Source: Alphaproteobacteria bacterium (GTDB lineage: Bacteria > Pseudomonadota > Alphaproteobacteria > CACIAM-22H2). Taken from it: DNA of 9,424 bases. Under the pieces are notes generated by a model. The model was given only the letters and a program-made list of their open reading frames with translations, made no database searches and was not told the DNA's origin. The DNA lies in assembly GCA_016869415.1 (NCBI GenBank), contig VGEI01000117.1:1-9424 (forward strand), written 5' to 3'. Shown piece after piece: positions 1 to 6,603 of the stretch. Numbering within the stretch: position 1 is the first letter of the stretch; every line of letters starts with the position of its first letter. The position numbers and the translations under genes are program-made.

Positions 1-675
1 CGTGGCGGCAGCTCCGGTACCGGCAGCAAGTATCCGAGCGTGTGGACCGCTTTCGGCAACTCGCTGCTCATCGCCGGCATCCAGATGCTCCTGGTTGTCA
101 CCACGGCGACCGCGGCCGGCTACTACCTCTCGCGCTTCGATTTCCCGGGCCGGGCCGGCTACCTAAAGGGCCTGCTGGTACTGCATGCCTTTCCGGCGAT
201 GACCTTGATCATCCCCATTTTCCTGCTCACCTACTGGGTCGGTCTGCTCGATACGCTGGCTGGCGTGATCCTGGTGATCGTGGCACTTGAGCTGCCCTTT
301 GCCATCTTCGTGATGAAGGGATTCTTCGATGCGGTGCCCTGGGACATCGAGATGAGCGGCATGACCGACGGCGCCTCGCGCCGGGAGGCTTTCTTCCTGC
401 TCATCCTGCCCCAGGTGAAGATCGGCATGCTGGCCATCGCCGTTTTCTCCTTCCTGCGCGGCTGGGAGGAATACGTTTTCGTGCGCACGCTGTTGATCCA
501 GAAGTCGAACTGGACCATGAGCCTCTATCTGTTCTGGATGATCGACGACGTGATGGGCACGGACTACGCCATGGTCTCGGCCATGGGCGTGTTCTACGTG
601 CTGCCTTCGATTGTCCTCTACGCCTTCTGCCAGAAATACCTGGCTCAGATGACCATCGGCGGAATCAAGGGCTGA
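1..675 (+). CDS. ABC transporter permease, MalG/UgpE type (5' partial)
   Basis: Inner-membrane permease of a carbohydrate-type ABC importer. The frame is open to the left edge, so the true start and the first transmembrane helix lie outside the window. A GTG at position 40 could be read as a start, but it would give only 211 residues against about 270-300 for the family, and it falls where the conserved permease domain begins. Several hydrophobic segments are visible. The EAA loop that contacts the ATPase is clear at nt 349-411 (EMSGMTDGAS followed by a conserved LP); the second residue of EAA is Met. The protein ends in GGIKG, like the xGxVKG tails of MalG-type sugar permeases. The ATPase gene starts 4 bases after its stop. 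The family includes sugar, polyol and glycerol-3-phosphate importers, and the permease alone does not say which. The binding protein and partner permease should lie upstream. Confidence 0.93.
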   Translation, partial: RGGSSGTGSKYPSVWTAFGNSLLIAGIQMLLVVTTATAAGYYLSRFDFPGRAGYLKGLLVLHAFPAMTLIIPIFLLTYWVGLLDTLAGVILVIVALELPFAIFVMKGFFDAVPWDIEMSGMTDGASRREAFFLLILPQVKIGMLAIAVFSFLRGWEEYVFVRTLLIQKSNWTMSLYLFWMIDDVMGTDYAMVSAMGVFYVLPSIVLYAFCQKYLAQMTIGGIKG

Positions 676-679
676 ACGC

Positions 680-1741
680 ATGTCGCAGATCGAGCTGCGC
701 AAAGTGAGCAAACGCTGGGGGGAGGTGACGGCCGTCGAGCCGCTGGACCTCACCATCGGTGACGGCGAGTTCGTTGCCATCCTCGGGCCGTCGGGCTGCG
801 GCAAGTCGACGATGCTGTTCATGCTGGCGGGTATCTACACGCCGAGCGACGGCGAGATCCTGTTCGATGGCGCCGTGATCAACGATGTCGAGGCGCGCGA
901 CCGCAATGTCGGCATTGTCTTCCAGTCCTACGCGCTTTACCCGCATATGACGGTGCGCGACAACATTCTCTTTCCGCTGCGCTTCAAGGATCTGCCGAAG
1001 GAGGAGGCTCTCAGACGCGCCCATGCCGCCGCCGGTCTGGTGCGCGTGGAGGAGCTGCTCGAGCGCAAGCCGGCGCAGATGTCCGGCGGCCAGCAGCAGC
1101 GCGTCGCCCTGGCGCGGGCGCTGGTCAAGGAGCCGCAGCTCCTCCTGCTTGACGAGCCGCTGTCCAATCTCGACGCCAGCCTGCGTACCACCATGCGTCA
1201 CGAGATCCGCGGGCTTCAGCGTAAACTGGGCGTTACTACCATCCTGGTGACGCATGACCAGATCGAGGCCACGACCATGGCCGATCGCGTCATCTGCATG
1301 AGCAAGGGCCGTATCGAGCAGATCGGCACCGCCGACGATCTTTATCACCGGCCCGACAGCCTGTTCGTCGCTGGGTTCATCGGATCGCCGCCGATCAACC
1401 TGCTGAATGCCGAGGCGTCCGGCGGGACCTTACACTGCGGTGAGGCCAGCCTGCGTGTCGCCGGCGGGGGCGACGGCAAGCGGGTGCTCGGTGTGCGGCC
1501 GGAAGCAGTGGCGCTGGGCAGCGGACGCTTCCAGGGCGCGATTCACGATCTCGAGCCGCACGGGCGCGAGACGATCTATCACCTGAGCTCGCCGCTCGGG
1601 CCGGTGCGCGCCCTTGAGGCAGGGGCGGCGGCGCGTTTCAAGGTCGGTGACAACGTGGCCTTCGGGCTCACCTCGACCTTGCTGTTCGACGCCGGGACGA
1701 CGCGGCGTATTGCCGAAGCGCGGGTGGAAGCGGGCGCATGA
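680..1741 (+). CDS. ABC transporter ATP-binding protein, MalK/UgpC family
   Basis: Cytoplasmic ATPase that powers the importer whose permease is encoded just upstream. All nucleotide-binding motifs are intact: Walker A GPSGCGKST at residues 36-44, Q-loop at VFQSYALYPHM (80-90), signature MSGGQQQR (134-141), Walker B LLLLDEP (154-160), D-loop SNLDASLR, and the H-loop His at 192 in VTHDQ. Residues from about 235 to 353 form the C-terminal OB/TOBE-type regulatory domain typical of MalK and UgpC, including the VLGVRPEAV motif. The length of 353 is normal for the family. The ATG is preceded by AAGGG eight bases upstream. The stop overlaps the next start (ATGA), implying translational coupling. The phosphodiesterase genes that follow favour a UgpC-like role, but MalK-type ATPases for sugars look the same in sequence. 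Confidence 0.95.
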   Translation: MSQIELRKVSKRWGEVTAVEPLDLTIGDGEFVAILGPSGCGKSTMLFMLAGIYTPSDGEILFDGAVINDVEARDRNVGIVFQSYALYPHMTVRDNILFPLRFKDLPKEEALRRAHAAAGLVRVEELLERKPAQMSGGQQQRVALARALVKEPQLLLLDEPLSNLDASLRTTMRHEIRGLQRKLGVTTILVTHDQIEATTMADRVICMSKGRIEQIGTADDLYHRPDSLFVAGFIGSPPINLLNAEASGGTLHCGEASLRVAGGGDGKRVLGVRPEAVALGSGRFQGAIHDLEPHGRETIYHLSSPLGPVRALEAGAAARFKVGDNVAFGLTSTLLFDAGTTRRIAEARVEAGA

Positions 1742-2565
1742 CGCAGCCGCCGCCGCGGCTCAAATGGCACATGCTTCGCCGCCGCAAGTCCGACCCGGGC
1801 CATTTGCGCGCCAACCTGGAGCAGGCGCTGCGGGCCGGTGCCGCCTGCGAGGTCGATCTTCATTTCACCGCCGACGGTCACGCCTTCTGCCTGCATGACG
1901 ACACGCTCGACCGCGAGACGACGGGGCAGGGGCCGGCCGCGCCGCGCAGCCGTGCCGAGATCGAGCGTCTGTTCCAGCGCGCCGCAGACGGGACGCCGCT
2001 TGCCAGCCGGCCCCTGTTCCTCGACGAGATCGTCGAGGCGATCGGGCGTTGGGGCCGACCCGACGGCGGGCTGGTCCAGCTCGATGTGAAGGCATCGGTC
2101 GGAGAGCTCGACGAGGCCGGGCTGAAGCGCATGGCGGCGGTGATCGGTACGACGGCGCCGCGCTTCATCGCCGGGGCTTGTGACTGGCGCATGCCCACAC
2201 GGCTGGCGGCGGCCATTCCCGGGATCAAGGCCGGGTTCGACCCGCTCGACGACTATCCGCGCTCGCTGCCGCCTGACGCGGAATCCTACCGCGCGTTAGG
2301 CGAACGTACGCTGGCCACCGCCCCTGACGCGGCAATGTTCTATCTCGAAGCCCGGCTGGTGCTCGGCGGCCTCGCCGTGGGCATCAATCTCGTCGATGTA
2401 GTGGCGCGCCACGGGGCCGAGGTCGATGTTTGGACAGTGGATGCCCAACGCCCCAATCTGCGTGCCGATCTCGAAACGCTGGTTCGCGCCGGCGCGGACC
2501 AGGTGACCAGCAACGATCCCGACATTCTCGCCCCACTACTCCAGGACATCGCTGCATGCTTGTAA
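1738..2565 (+). CDS. Divergent glycerophosphodiester phosphodiesterase (GDPD) family protein
   Basis: Predicted cytoplasmic GDPD-fold protein of 275 residues without a signal peptide. Family features seen are EVD at 38-40 (metal ligands), LHDDTLDRETTG at 52-63 with the catalytic-type His53, and a C-terminal DVWTVD then VTSNDPDIL, matching the usual W-T-V and (T)(D/N)xP endings. Two active-site positions depart from the norm. The N-terminal HRG motif is absent and the closest match is WHMLRRR at 10-16, so His11 may serve as the first catalytic His without the adjacent Arg. The metal-binding Glu of the usual L(V)EIK motif is Asp116 in QLDVK. It may act on a different phosphodiester or have altered metal binding. 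The start overlaps the ATPase stop by four bases and has GGAAG seven bases upstream. It shares the operon with a canonical paralogue at 3616-4422. Confidence 0.82.
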   Translation: MTQPPPRLKWHMLRRRKSDPGHLRANLEQALRAGAACEVDLHFTADGHAFCLHDDTLDRETTGQGPAAPRSRAEIERLFQRAADGTPLASRPLFLDEIVEAIGRWGRPDGGLVQLDVKASVGELDEAGLKRMAAVIGTTAPRFIAGACDWRMPTRLAAAIPGIKAGFDPLDDYPRSLPPDAESYRALGERTLATAPDAAMFYLEARLVLGGLAVGINLVDVVARHGAEVDVWTVDAQRPNLRADLETLVRAGADQVTSNDPDILAPLLQDIAACL

Positions 2566-3608
2566 CGCGTACCACCGGCCGGATGAGCTTGCCCTCGCAG
2601 GCCGAACGCCAGGCCATCATTGACGGGCCGGTGACGCCGGAGGCGTTCACGCGGGCCTTCGCCGCAGCTCCGTGCCTGGGCGAGATCGAGGTGCGGCCGC
2701 CCTCGCGTCCGGTCAGCCTCGGCATCCAGGCCCGCATCGCCTTCTGGAACGCCGAACGCCTGAAGTATCAGGCACCGTCGGCGCTGCTGCTGGCAAGCCT
2801 GCGCGCCGACGTGCTGATGCTCTGCGAACTCGATCTCGGTATGGCCCGCACCGGCAACCGGCACACGACCCGCGACCTCGCCGATACGCTGGGGCAGGGC
2901 TACGTCTTCGGCGCGGAGTTCATCGAGCTCGGGCTCGGCGACCTGCGCGAGCAGAAGGCGCATGCCGGGGAGACGAACAGTGCCGGGCTTCACGGTGGCG
3001 GCTTCGTTTCGGCCGCGGCGCTGGCCCGGCCGGCGCTGGTGCGGCTCGAGACCTCTGGGCGCTGGTTCGACGGTGCCTTCCACGAGCGGCGTGTCGGTGG
3101 GCGGATCGCCATGCTGGCGGAGGTGACGATCGCCGGCCAGCCGGTGCTGCTCGCTTCGGTGCATTACGAGAGCCATACCGGCCCCGAAGACCGGCGGCTG
3201 CAGACGCAGACGCTGCTTGACGCTATCGACGTCCATGCACCGGGAATGCCCGTGCTGATCGGCGGCGATTTCAACACCGCGAGCTGCGAGCGCGAAGAGA
3301 AGCACGATTCGGATTTCGTTGCCCGGGCGCTAGCCGCCGACCCTAACCGGCTGCTGCTGCCCATGGCCTATGAGCCGATGTTCGAACTGCTGAAGCGCCG
3401 CGGTTACGACTGGGAGACGTGCAACGCTCCGGGGCCGACGCAGCGTACCCGGCCCGACGGCACGCCTGCGCCACCCCTCGGCCGGATCGACTGGCTGTTT
3501 GCCCGCGGGCTCACTTGTACCGACGTCGCTACGGTGCCGGCGGTCGACGCGGGCGGCGTGGCAATCTCCGATCACGAAGTCCTCGCCGTGACCATCGCTC
3601 CGACATGA
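2556..3608 (+). CDS. Endonuclease/exonuclease/phosphatase (EEP) family hydrolase
   Basis: A 350-residue predicted cytoplasmic enzyme of the EEP superfamily (DNase I/APE1/inositol-polyphosphate phosphatase/sphingomyelinase fold), which hydrolyses phosphomono- or phosphodiesters with a divalent metal. The diagnostic motifs occur in order: FWNAERL with Asn65, CELD with Glu91, SVHYES with His203, GGDFNT with Asp238 and Asn240, RIDWLF at 310-315, and terminal SDHE with Asp339 and His340. All catalytic positions are present. No signal peptide is seen. I chose the ATG at 2556 because AGGA lies nine bases upstream; it overlaps the preceding GDPD gene by 10 bases. A second ATG at 2583 has a poorer site, and the frame stays open further upstream to 2430, which would give an implausible Arg/Ser-rich extension. 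Its place between two GDPD genes suggests a step in breaking down an imported phosphodiester. The exact substrate is unknown. Confidence 0.9.
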   Translation: MLVTRTTGRMSLPSQAERQAIIDGPVTPEAFTRAFAAAPCLGEIEVRPPSRPVSLGIQARIAFWNAERLKYQAPSALLLASLRADVLMLCELDLGMARTGNRHTTRDLADTLGQGYVFGAEFIELGLGDLREQKAHAGETNSAGLHGGGFVSAAALARPALVRLETSGRWFDGAFHERRVGGRIAMLAEVTIAGQPVLLASVHYESHTGPEDRRLQTQTLLDAIDVHAPGMPVLIGGDFNTASCEREEKHDSDFVARALAADPNRLLLPMAYEPMFELLKRRGYDWETCNAPGPTQRTRPDGTPAPPLGRIDWLFARGLTCTDVATVPAVDAGGVAISDHEVLAVTIAPT

Positions 3609-3615
3609 GGCCAGC

Positions 3616-4422
3616 ATGAGCTACATCCCGCTTGCCAGCGCCGCCGGCCGCTTCCATGTCTGCGCCCATCGCGGCCATTCGATCGGCGCCCCCGAGAACA
3701 CCTTGCCGGCCCTCGAGGCTGCCGCGGCCCACGGCGCCAGCGTCGCCGAGGTCGATGTCGTGCTGACGCGTGACGATGAGATCGTGCTGCTGCATGACGA
3801 GATCCTCGACCGCACCACGAGCGGGAAGGGGCGGGCCGCCGCTCTCGACCTGACAGCGATCAAGGCCCTCGACGCCGGCGCCTGGTTCGGGCCGTCCTTC
3901 GCCGGCACGCGCGTGCCGACCCTCACGGAAGCGCTGACGGCGGCCAAACGGCAGGGGATCGGCCTGCTGGTCGAGATCAAGGAGCGCCAGCGGGCCGACC
4001 GAATGATCACCCGGCTGGGTGAGGTGCTGGCGGCGGCGCAGGCCGTCGACGATGTGCTGGTCATCTCCTTCGATCATGTCTCTCTGGTAACGGTTCGTCA
4101 GCGCATCCCGGGGGCGCGCACCGAGCTCATTACCCACGCCCGACACGTCGATCCGGCGGGGCTGGGGCGCCGGGCCGGGGCGGCCTCGCTGGCCATCGAG
4201 GCCGACATGTTCCACGCCGACGACGCGCAGGCACTGCACGCGGCCGGGATTGCCGTGCGCGTCACGCTGCCGCGGCCCGAGCGCATTGCGGCACGCCTGG
4301 CCTATGGGCTCGATATCGAGGCGCCGATCGTCGCCGCGTTGAAGGAAGGCCTGATCGACGTGCTGGCCGGCGACGATACGGCGGCCATCGCCGGCCTCGT
4401 CCGGGCCCATACGCCGCGCTAG
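3616..4422 (+). CDS. Glycerophosphodiester phosphodiesterase (UgpQ-like)
   Basis: A canonical GDPD-family enzyme of 268 residues with no signal peptide, expected to hydrolyse glycerophosphodiesters to glycerol-3-phosphate and an alcohol in the cytoplasm. The active-site motifs are complete: AHRG at 17-20, APENT at 25-29, AEVD with Glu45 and Asp47, LLHDEILDRTT with His60 and Asp61, and LVEIKE with Glu120 and Lys122. The C-terminus is slightly unusual: where family members usually read (V)DGI(I)TDxP it reads GLIDVLAGDDTAAIAGL, and the usual W-T-V strand is replaced by VRVTLP. GAGG lies five bases upstream of the ATG, which is seven bases after the EEP stop. It is the last gene of the operon, and its TAG stop lies in a CTAG that is also the stop of the convergent doxX-like gene. 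The motifs needed for activity are better kept here than in the upstream paralogue. Confidence 0.94.
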   Translation: MSYIPLASAAGRFHVCAHRGHSIGAPENTLPALEAAAAHGASVAEVDVVLTRDDEIVLLHDEILDRTTSGKGRAAALDLTAIKALDAGAWFGPSFAGTRVPTLTEALTAAKRQGIGLLVEIKERQRADRMITRLGEVLAAAQAVDDVLVISFDHVSLVTVRQRIPGARTELITHARHVDPAGLGRRAGAASLAIEADMFHADDAQALHAAGIAVRVTLPRPERIAARLAYGLDIEAPIVAALKEGLIDVLAGDDTAAIAGLVRAHTPR

Positions 4423-4871
4423 AGCTGCTTGCCGATGCGGCGGTCGAGCGAGTAGGGGCCGCCGCCGCGTAGCGCGATGCCCAGCATGACCAGCCCCCAC
4501 ATCAGCGGGTACTCGTAGCCGCGGTTGATCCAGCCGAAATTCGGCAGGTGGTGATAGACGATCACCGCCATCTCGATGGCGATGGCCGCCGCCCAGAAGC
4601 GGGTGAACAGGCCGAGCGCCACGCACAGGCCGCCGATCGTCTCCAGCGTGATCAGTCCGACCGCCAGGGGCCAGGCGGGTTCGATGCCGCGGCGGACCAG
4701 GGCGGTCTGTGCCGTGGCCTCGACTCCCGCCATGAGCTTGGGCCAGCCATGCGGGATGATGATCAACCCGGCGGCGAGACGGATGACCAGCCAGTACAGG
4801 CCCTCAATCCTGTCGTAGAATGGCTTGAGTTGCGGAATCAGAAGGCGCGGTTCGTTCATCGAATCGGACAT
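4419..4871 (-). CDS. DoxX family membrane protein
   Basis: Small integral membrane protein of 150 residues with four predicted helices near residues 24-41, 66-89, 92-107 and 121-136. The sequence IIPHGWPKLMAG at 38-49 matches the (H)GxxKL motif of DoxX proteins, and LETIGGLCVALGLFTR in the second and third helices is also typical. DoxX-type proteins have been linked to redox homeostasis and quinone-associated processes, but most members, including this one, have no defined reaction. The frame is open far upstream, but the ATG at 4871 is the supported start: it has GAGGGGGA just upstream, and the residues before it overlap tetR in another frame and are low-complexity. It begins 11 bases after the tetR stop, so the two are probably co-transcribed. 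Its stop shares CTAG at 4419-4422 with the opposing GDPD gene. Confidence 0.88.
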   Translation of the reverse strand: MSDSMNEPRLLIPQLKPFYDRIEGLYWLVIRLAAGLIIIPHGWPKLMAGVEATAQTALVRRGIEPAWPLAVGLITLETIGGLCVALGLFTRFWAAAIAIEMAVIVYHHLPNFGWINRGYEYPLMWGLVMLGIALRGGGPYSLDRRIGKQL

Positions 4872-4882
4872 GCTTTCCCCCT

Positions 4883-5611
4883 CTATGACCGCTGTGTGGT
4901 CTTGCGCGGCGATGCGCCTGTATTCGACCGGCCCGGTGCGGTGTCGACGGCCGGCGCCTTGAAGGCGGCAACACTCGCCCGCACGATCTCCTCGATGGCC
5001 GCGGCATGGTCGCTGCCGTCGGCCTCGCCGCGTGACAGGCGCGTCACTCGTCCCTGGGTCACCAGTGAGTAATAGAGCGCGCCCAGCAGGAAATGGCTGC
5101 GCCACACGAGAGTGGCCCGCGGCAGGTGCGGCAGCTGCCGGTGCAGCGCGTCGATGAAGGCGTGACTGGTCTCGTCGAAGGTGTCGGCGATGATGCGGCG
5201 GGCGACCTCGTTGCCCTCCGCCGACATGACGGCGCGCAGCCGCGTGAAGCGCGCCCCGCCTCCGGCGAGGTCGGCGCTGGAGTAATAGGCCGGGACGATA
5301 TAGGCGCGCACGATCGCCTCGAGACGATTCTCGGGGTCGCGCACGCGCAGCGCCTCGCCCAGCAGCTCGCCGCGCCGCCGGTTCATCGGCGCGCAATGAC
5401 GGCGGTAGATCTCAAGCAGCAGACCGTCCTTGCTGCCGAAATGGTAGCTGATGCTGCCGGGATTGGCTCCGGCCGCCCGGGCGATGTCGCGGATCGATAC
5501 CGCGGTGAAGCCGTTGGCGGCGAAGAGCTCCTCCGCGGCGTCGAGGATCGCGGCACGCGTGCTGGCCTGGCGCGCCGGCGAGGGTCTGACCTGTTTGACT
5601 CCCGTGACCAT
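4883..5611 (-). CDS. TetR/AcrR family transcriptional regulator
   Basis: A 242-residue one-component repressor. The N-terminal helix-turn-helix domain is unmistakable: TRAAILDAAEELFAANGF at 18-35, then SIRDIARAAGANPGSISYHF at 39-58, with GSKDGLLLEIYRRH leading into the ligand-binding domain (about 75-225), which ends in a disordered-looking Ser/Thr/Arg tail. The ligand is not predictable. The ATG at 5611 is preferred over one at 5665, which would place the operator palindrome inside the coding sequence and add 18 uncharacteristic residues. No clear Shine-Dalgarno precedes 5611; a TATAAA on the minus strand at 5616-5621 would place transcription initiation near the ATG, so a very short or absent leader is possible. 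It is followed by doxX and diverges from the MBL-fold hydrolase gene at 5707, the likely regulatory targets. Confidence 0.92.
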   Translation of the reverse strand: MVTGVKQVRPSPARQASTRAAILDAAEELFAANGFTAVSIRDIARAAGANPGSISYHFGSKDGLLLEIYRRHCAPMNRRRGELLGEALRVRDPENRLEAIVRAYIVPAYYSSADLAGGGARFTRLRAVMSAEGNEVARRIIADTFDETSHAFIDALHRQLPHLPRATLVWRSHFLLGALYYSLVTQGRVTRLSRGEADGSDHAAAIEEIVRASVAAFKAPAVDTAPGRSNTGASPRKTTQRS

Positions 5612-5623
5612 AGTATTTATACG
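5595..5623 (+). promoter_or_regulatory. Predicted sigma70-type promoter for the MBL-fold hydrolase gene
   Basis: TTGACT at 5595-5600 and TATACG at 5618-5623 are separated by 17 bases and point toward the hydrolase gene, with transcription expected to begin near 5630. The -35 box lies within the first codons of the divergent tetR gene, and the -10 box lies inside the palindromic operator. The -35 matches five of six consensus bases and the -10 four of six. It stands out from the GC-rich surroundings. Confidence 0.5.
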
Positions 5624-5634
5624 ATCGTCTAAAT
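5615..5634. promoter_or_regulatory. Probable TetR operator palindrome
   Basis: The 20-bp sequence ATTTATACGATCGTCTAAAT is a dyad in which nine of ten base pairs are symmetric; the only mismatch is at positions 6 and 15. The core resembles the TAGAC-N4-GTCTA shape of several TetR-family operators. It begins four bases upstream of the tetR start and covers the -10 box of the divergent promoter, so a bound TetR dimer would block the hydrolase promoter and probably tetR itself. Binding is inferred from symmetry and position. Confidence 0.7.
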
Positions 5635-5667
5635 CGCTGGCGCGGTCAACGCCCGGTTTGGGCATAA

Positions 5668-5681
5668 GCGGACGGGTCCGC
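5668..5681. repeat. Short perfect inverted repeat in the hydrolase leader
   Basis: GCGGAC and GTCCGC are separated by GG. This forms a perfect 6-bp dyad inside the expected 5' leader of the hydrolase transcript. The two-base centre is too small for a stable RNA hairpin loop, so a protein-binding dyad is the more likely reading if it has any role. Chance occurrence in GC-rich DNA is possible. Confidence 0.35.
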
Positions 5682-5706
5682 CCATCCCCATCATGGGAGA
5701 CAAATC

Positions 5707-6522
5707 ATGAAGCTGCGTGTGCTTTGGGCGGCAGCGGTCCTGGCGGTCGCGGGCGTCCCCGACGTCCATGCCCAGACCGGGAAGACTGAGCTGCTCTGGC
5801 TCGGCCAGTCGGCATTCCGCATCACCACGCCGGGCGGCAAAGTTATCGTCACCGACCCCTGGCTGCTGCGCAACCCCAGGACCCCGGCGCAGTACAAGGA
5901 TCTCGCGGCGCTGGGCAAGGTCGATGTGATCCTGGTGACGCACGGGCATCTCGACCACATCGCCGACGCGCCGGCCCTAGCGCGGCTCAACAATGTGCCG
6001 ATCTACGCGCCGGGTGGGCTCAACCAGTCGCTGGCGACACTCGAGGTGCTGCCGCCCGAGCTGCTGCCGCGTTTCGACAAGGGCGGCACGGTGCAGCCCG
6101 CACCCGGCATCAAGGTCATGGCGACGCGGGCCGAGCATTCCTCCGTCTATGTCTGGCAGAACCCGGCCACCGGCAAGAGCGAGACCCATGTCGGCGGCGA
6201 ACCGATGGGCTTCATCATCGAGATGGAGAACGGCTTCCGCATCTACCACATGGGTGACACCGACCTCTTCGGCGACATGAAGCTGATCGCCGAGCGCTAC
6301 AAGCCGGACCTCATCCTCATTCCGATCGGCGGGAACTTCACCATGGATCCTGCCGATGCCGCGCTGGCCACGCGCGAGTTCCTTAAGCCGAAATTTGCCA
6401 TCCCCATGCATTATGGCGCCAATCCCCTGGGTAAGGGCACCCCGGCGGAGTTCGTCCGGGCGTTGGGCAACACGCCGACACGAGTCATCCCGCTCAATCC
6501 GGGCGAGAAGGCGGAGTTCTGA
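5707..6522 (+). CDS. Exported MBL-fold metal-dependent hydrolase (UlaG-like)
   Basis: A 271-residue hydrolase of the metallo-beta-lactamase fold. Residues 1-22 look like a Sec signal peptide: a Lys/Arg start, a hydrophobic Leu/Ala/Val run, and a VHA-Q cleavage site, so the protein should be periplasmic. The metal-binding motif THGHLDH at 78-84 supplies His79, His81, Asp83 and His84. Further ligand candidates are His144 in AEHSS, Asp184 in GDTD and His235 in MHYG. This motif set and the WLGQSAFRI start resemble the UlaG/UPF0173 metal-dependent hydrolase branch, whose members include lactonases but are mostly uncharacterised. GGGA about nine bases upstream sets the ATG. A promoter with an embedded TetR operator precedes it, suggesting induction by a small molecule that may be its substrate. 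The substrate is unknown. Confidence 0.9.
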   Translation: MKLRVLWAAAVLAVAGVPDVHAQTGKTELLWLGQSAFRITTPGGKVIVTDPWLLRNPRTPAQYKDLAALGKVDVILVTHGHLDHIADAPALARLNNVPIYAPGGLNQSLATLEVLPPELLPRFDKGGTVQPAPGIKVMATRAEHSSVYVWQNPATGKSETHVGGEPMGFIIEMENGFRIYHMGDTDLFGDMKLIAERYKPDLILIPIGGNFTMDPADAALATREFLKPKFAIPMHYGANPLGKGTPAEFVRALGNTPTRVIPLNPGEKAEF

Positions 6523-6526
6523 GGCC

Positions 6527-6557
6527 GGCGCGCCGCGGTGCCTTGCTCCGGCGCGCC
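6527..6557 (+). other. GC-rich stem-loop between the hydrolase and decarboxylase genes
   Basis: CCGGCGCGCC occurs at 6525-6534 and again at 6548-6557. Because GGCGCGCC is self-complementary, the copies can pair as an 8-bp stem around a 15-base loop just after the hydrolase stop. No run of T follows, so it is a weak candidate for an intrinsic terminator. It might act as an mRNA 3' end stabiliser or be incidental. Downstream, TTGCTC (6543-6548) and TATCGA (6566-6571), spaced 17 bases, are a weak promoter candidate for the decarboxylase pair. Confidence 0.3.
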
Positions 6558-6603
6558 AATATGGCTATCGACTGAATATCCGACCGCCCCGAGGATCGAG
6601 CGT

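Noticed and set aside
40..42. GTG as the true start of the permease gene
   Set aside because: It would remove the first helix and about 65 residues expected for the family; the frame is open to the window edge, so the gene is cut by the edge.
2340..3305. 321-codon minus-strand open frame opposite the EEP gene
   Set aside because: Its composition is typical of antisense GC-rich frames and it shows no motif, while the + strand frame carries every EEP active-site motif.
3529..4626. Long open frame on the minus strand (365 codons) antisense to the GDPD gene
   Set aside because: It is a shadow frame caused by high GC; it is Arg/Gly/His-rich, has no family motifs, and overlaps strongly supported GDPD and DoxX genes.
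4872..5396. Upstream extension of the DoxX reading frame by 175 codons
   Set aside because: The extension is Arg/Ala/Gly-rich, lies opposite no signal, overlaps tetR in another frame, and a good ribosome binding site precedes the ATG at 4871.
5681..5697. CCCAT/ATGGG hairpin near the hydrolase ribosome binding site
   Set aside because: A five-pair stem with a seven-base loop is easily found by chance and only partly covers the ribosome binding site.
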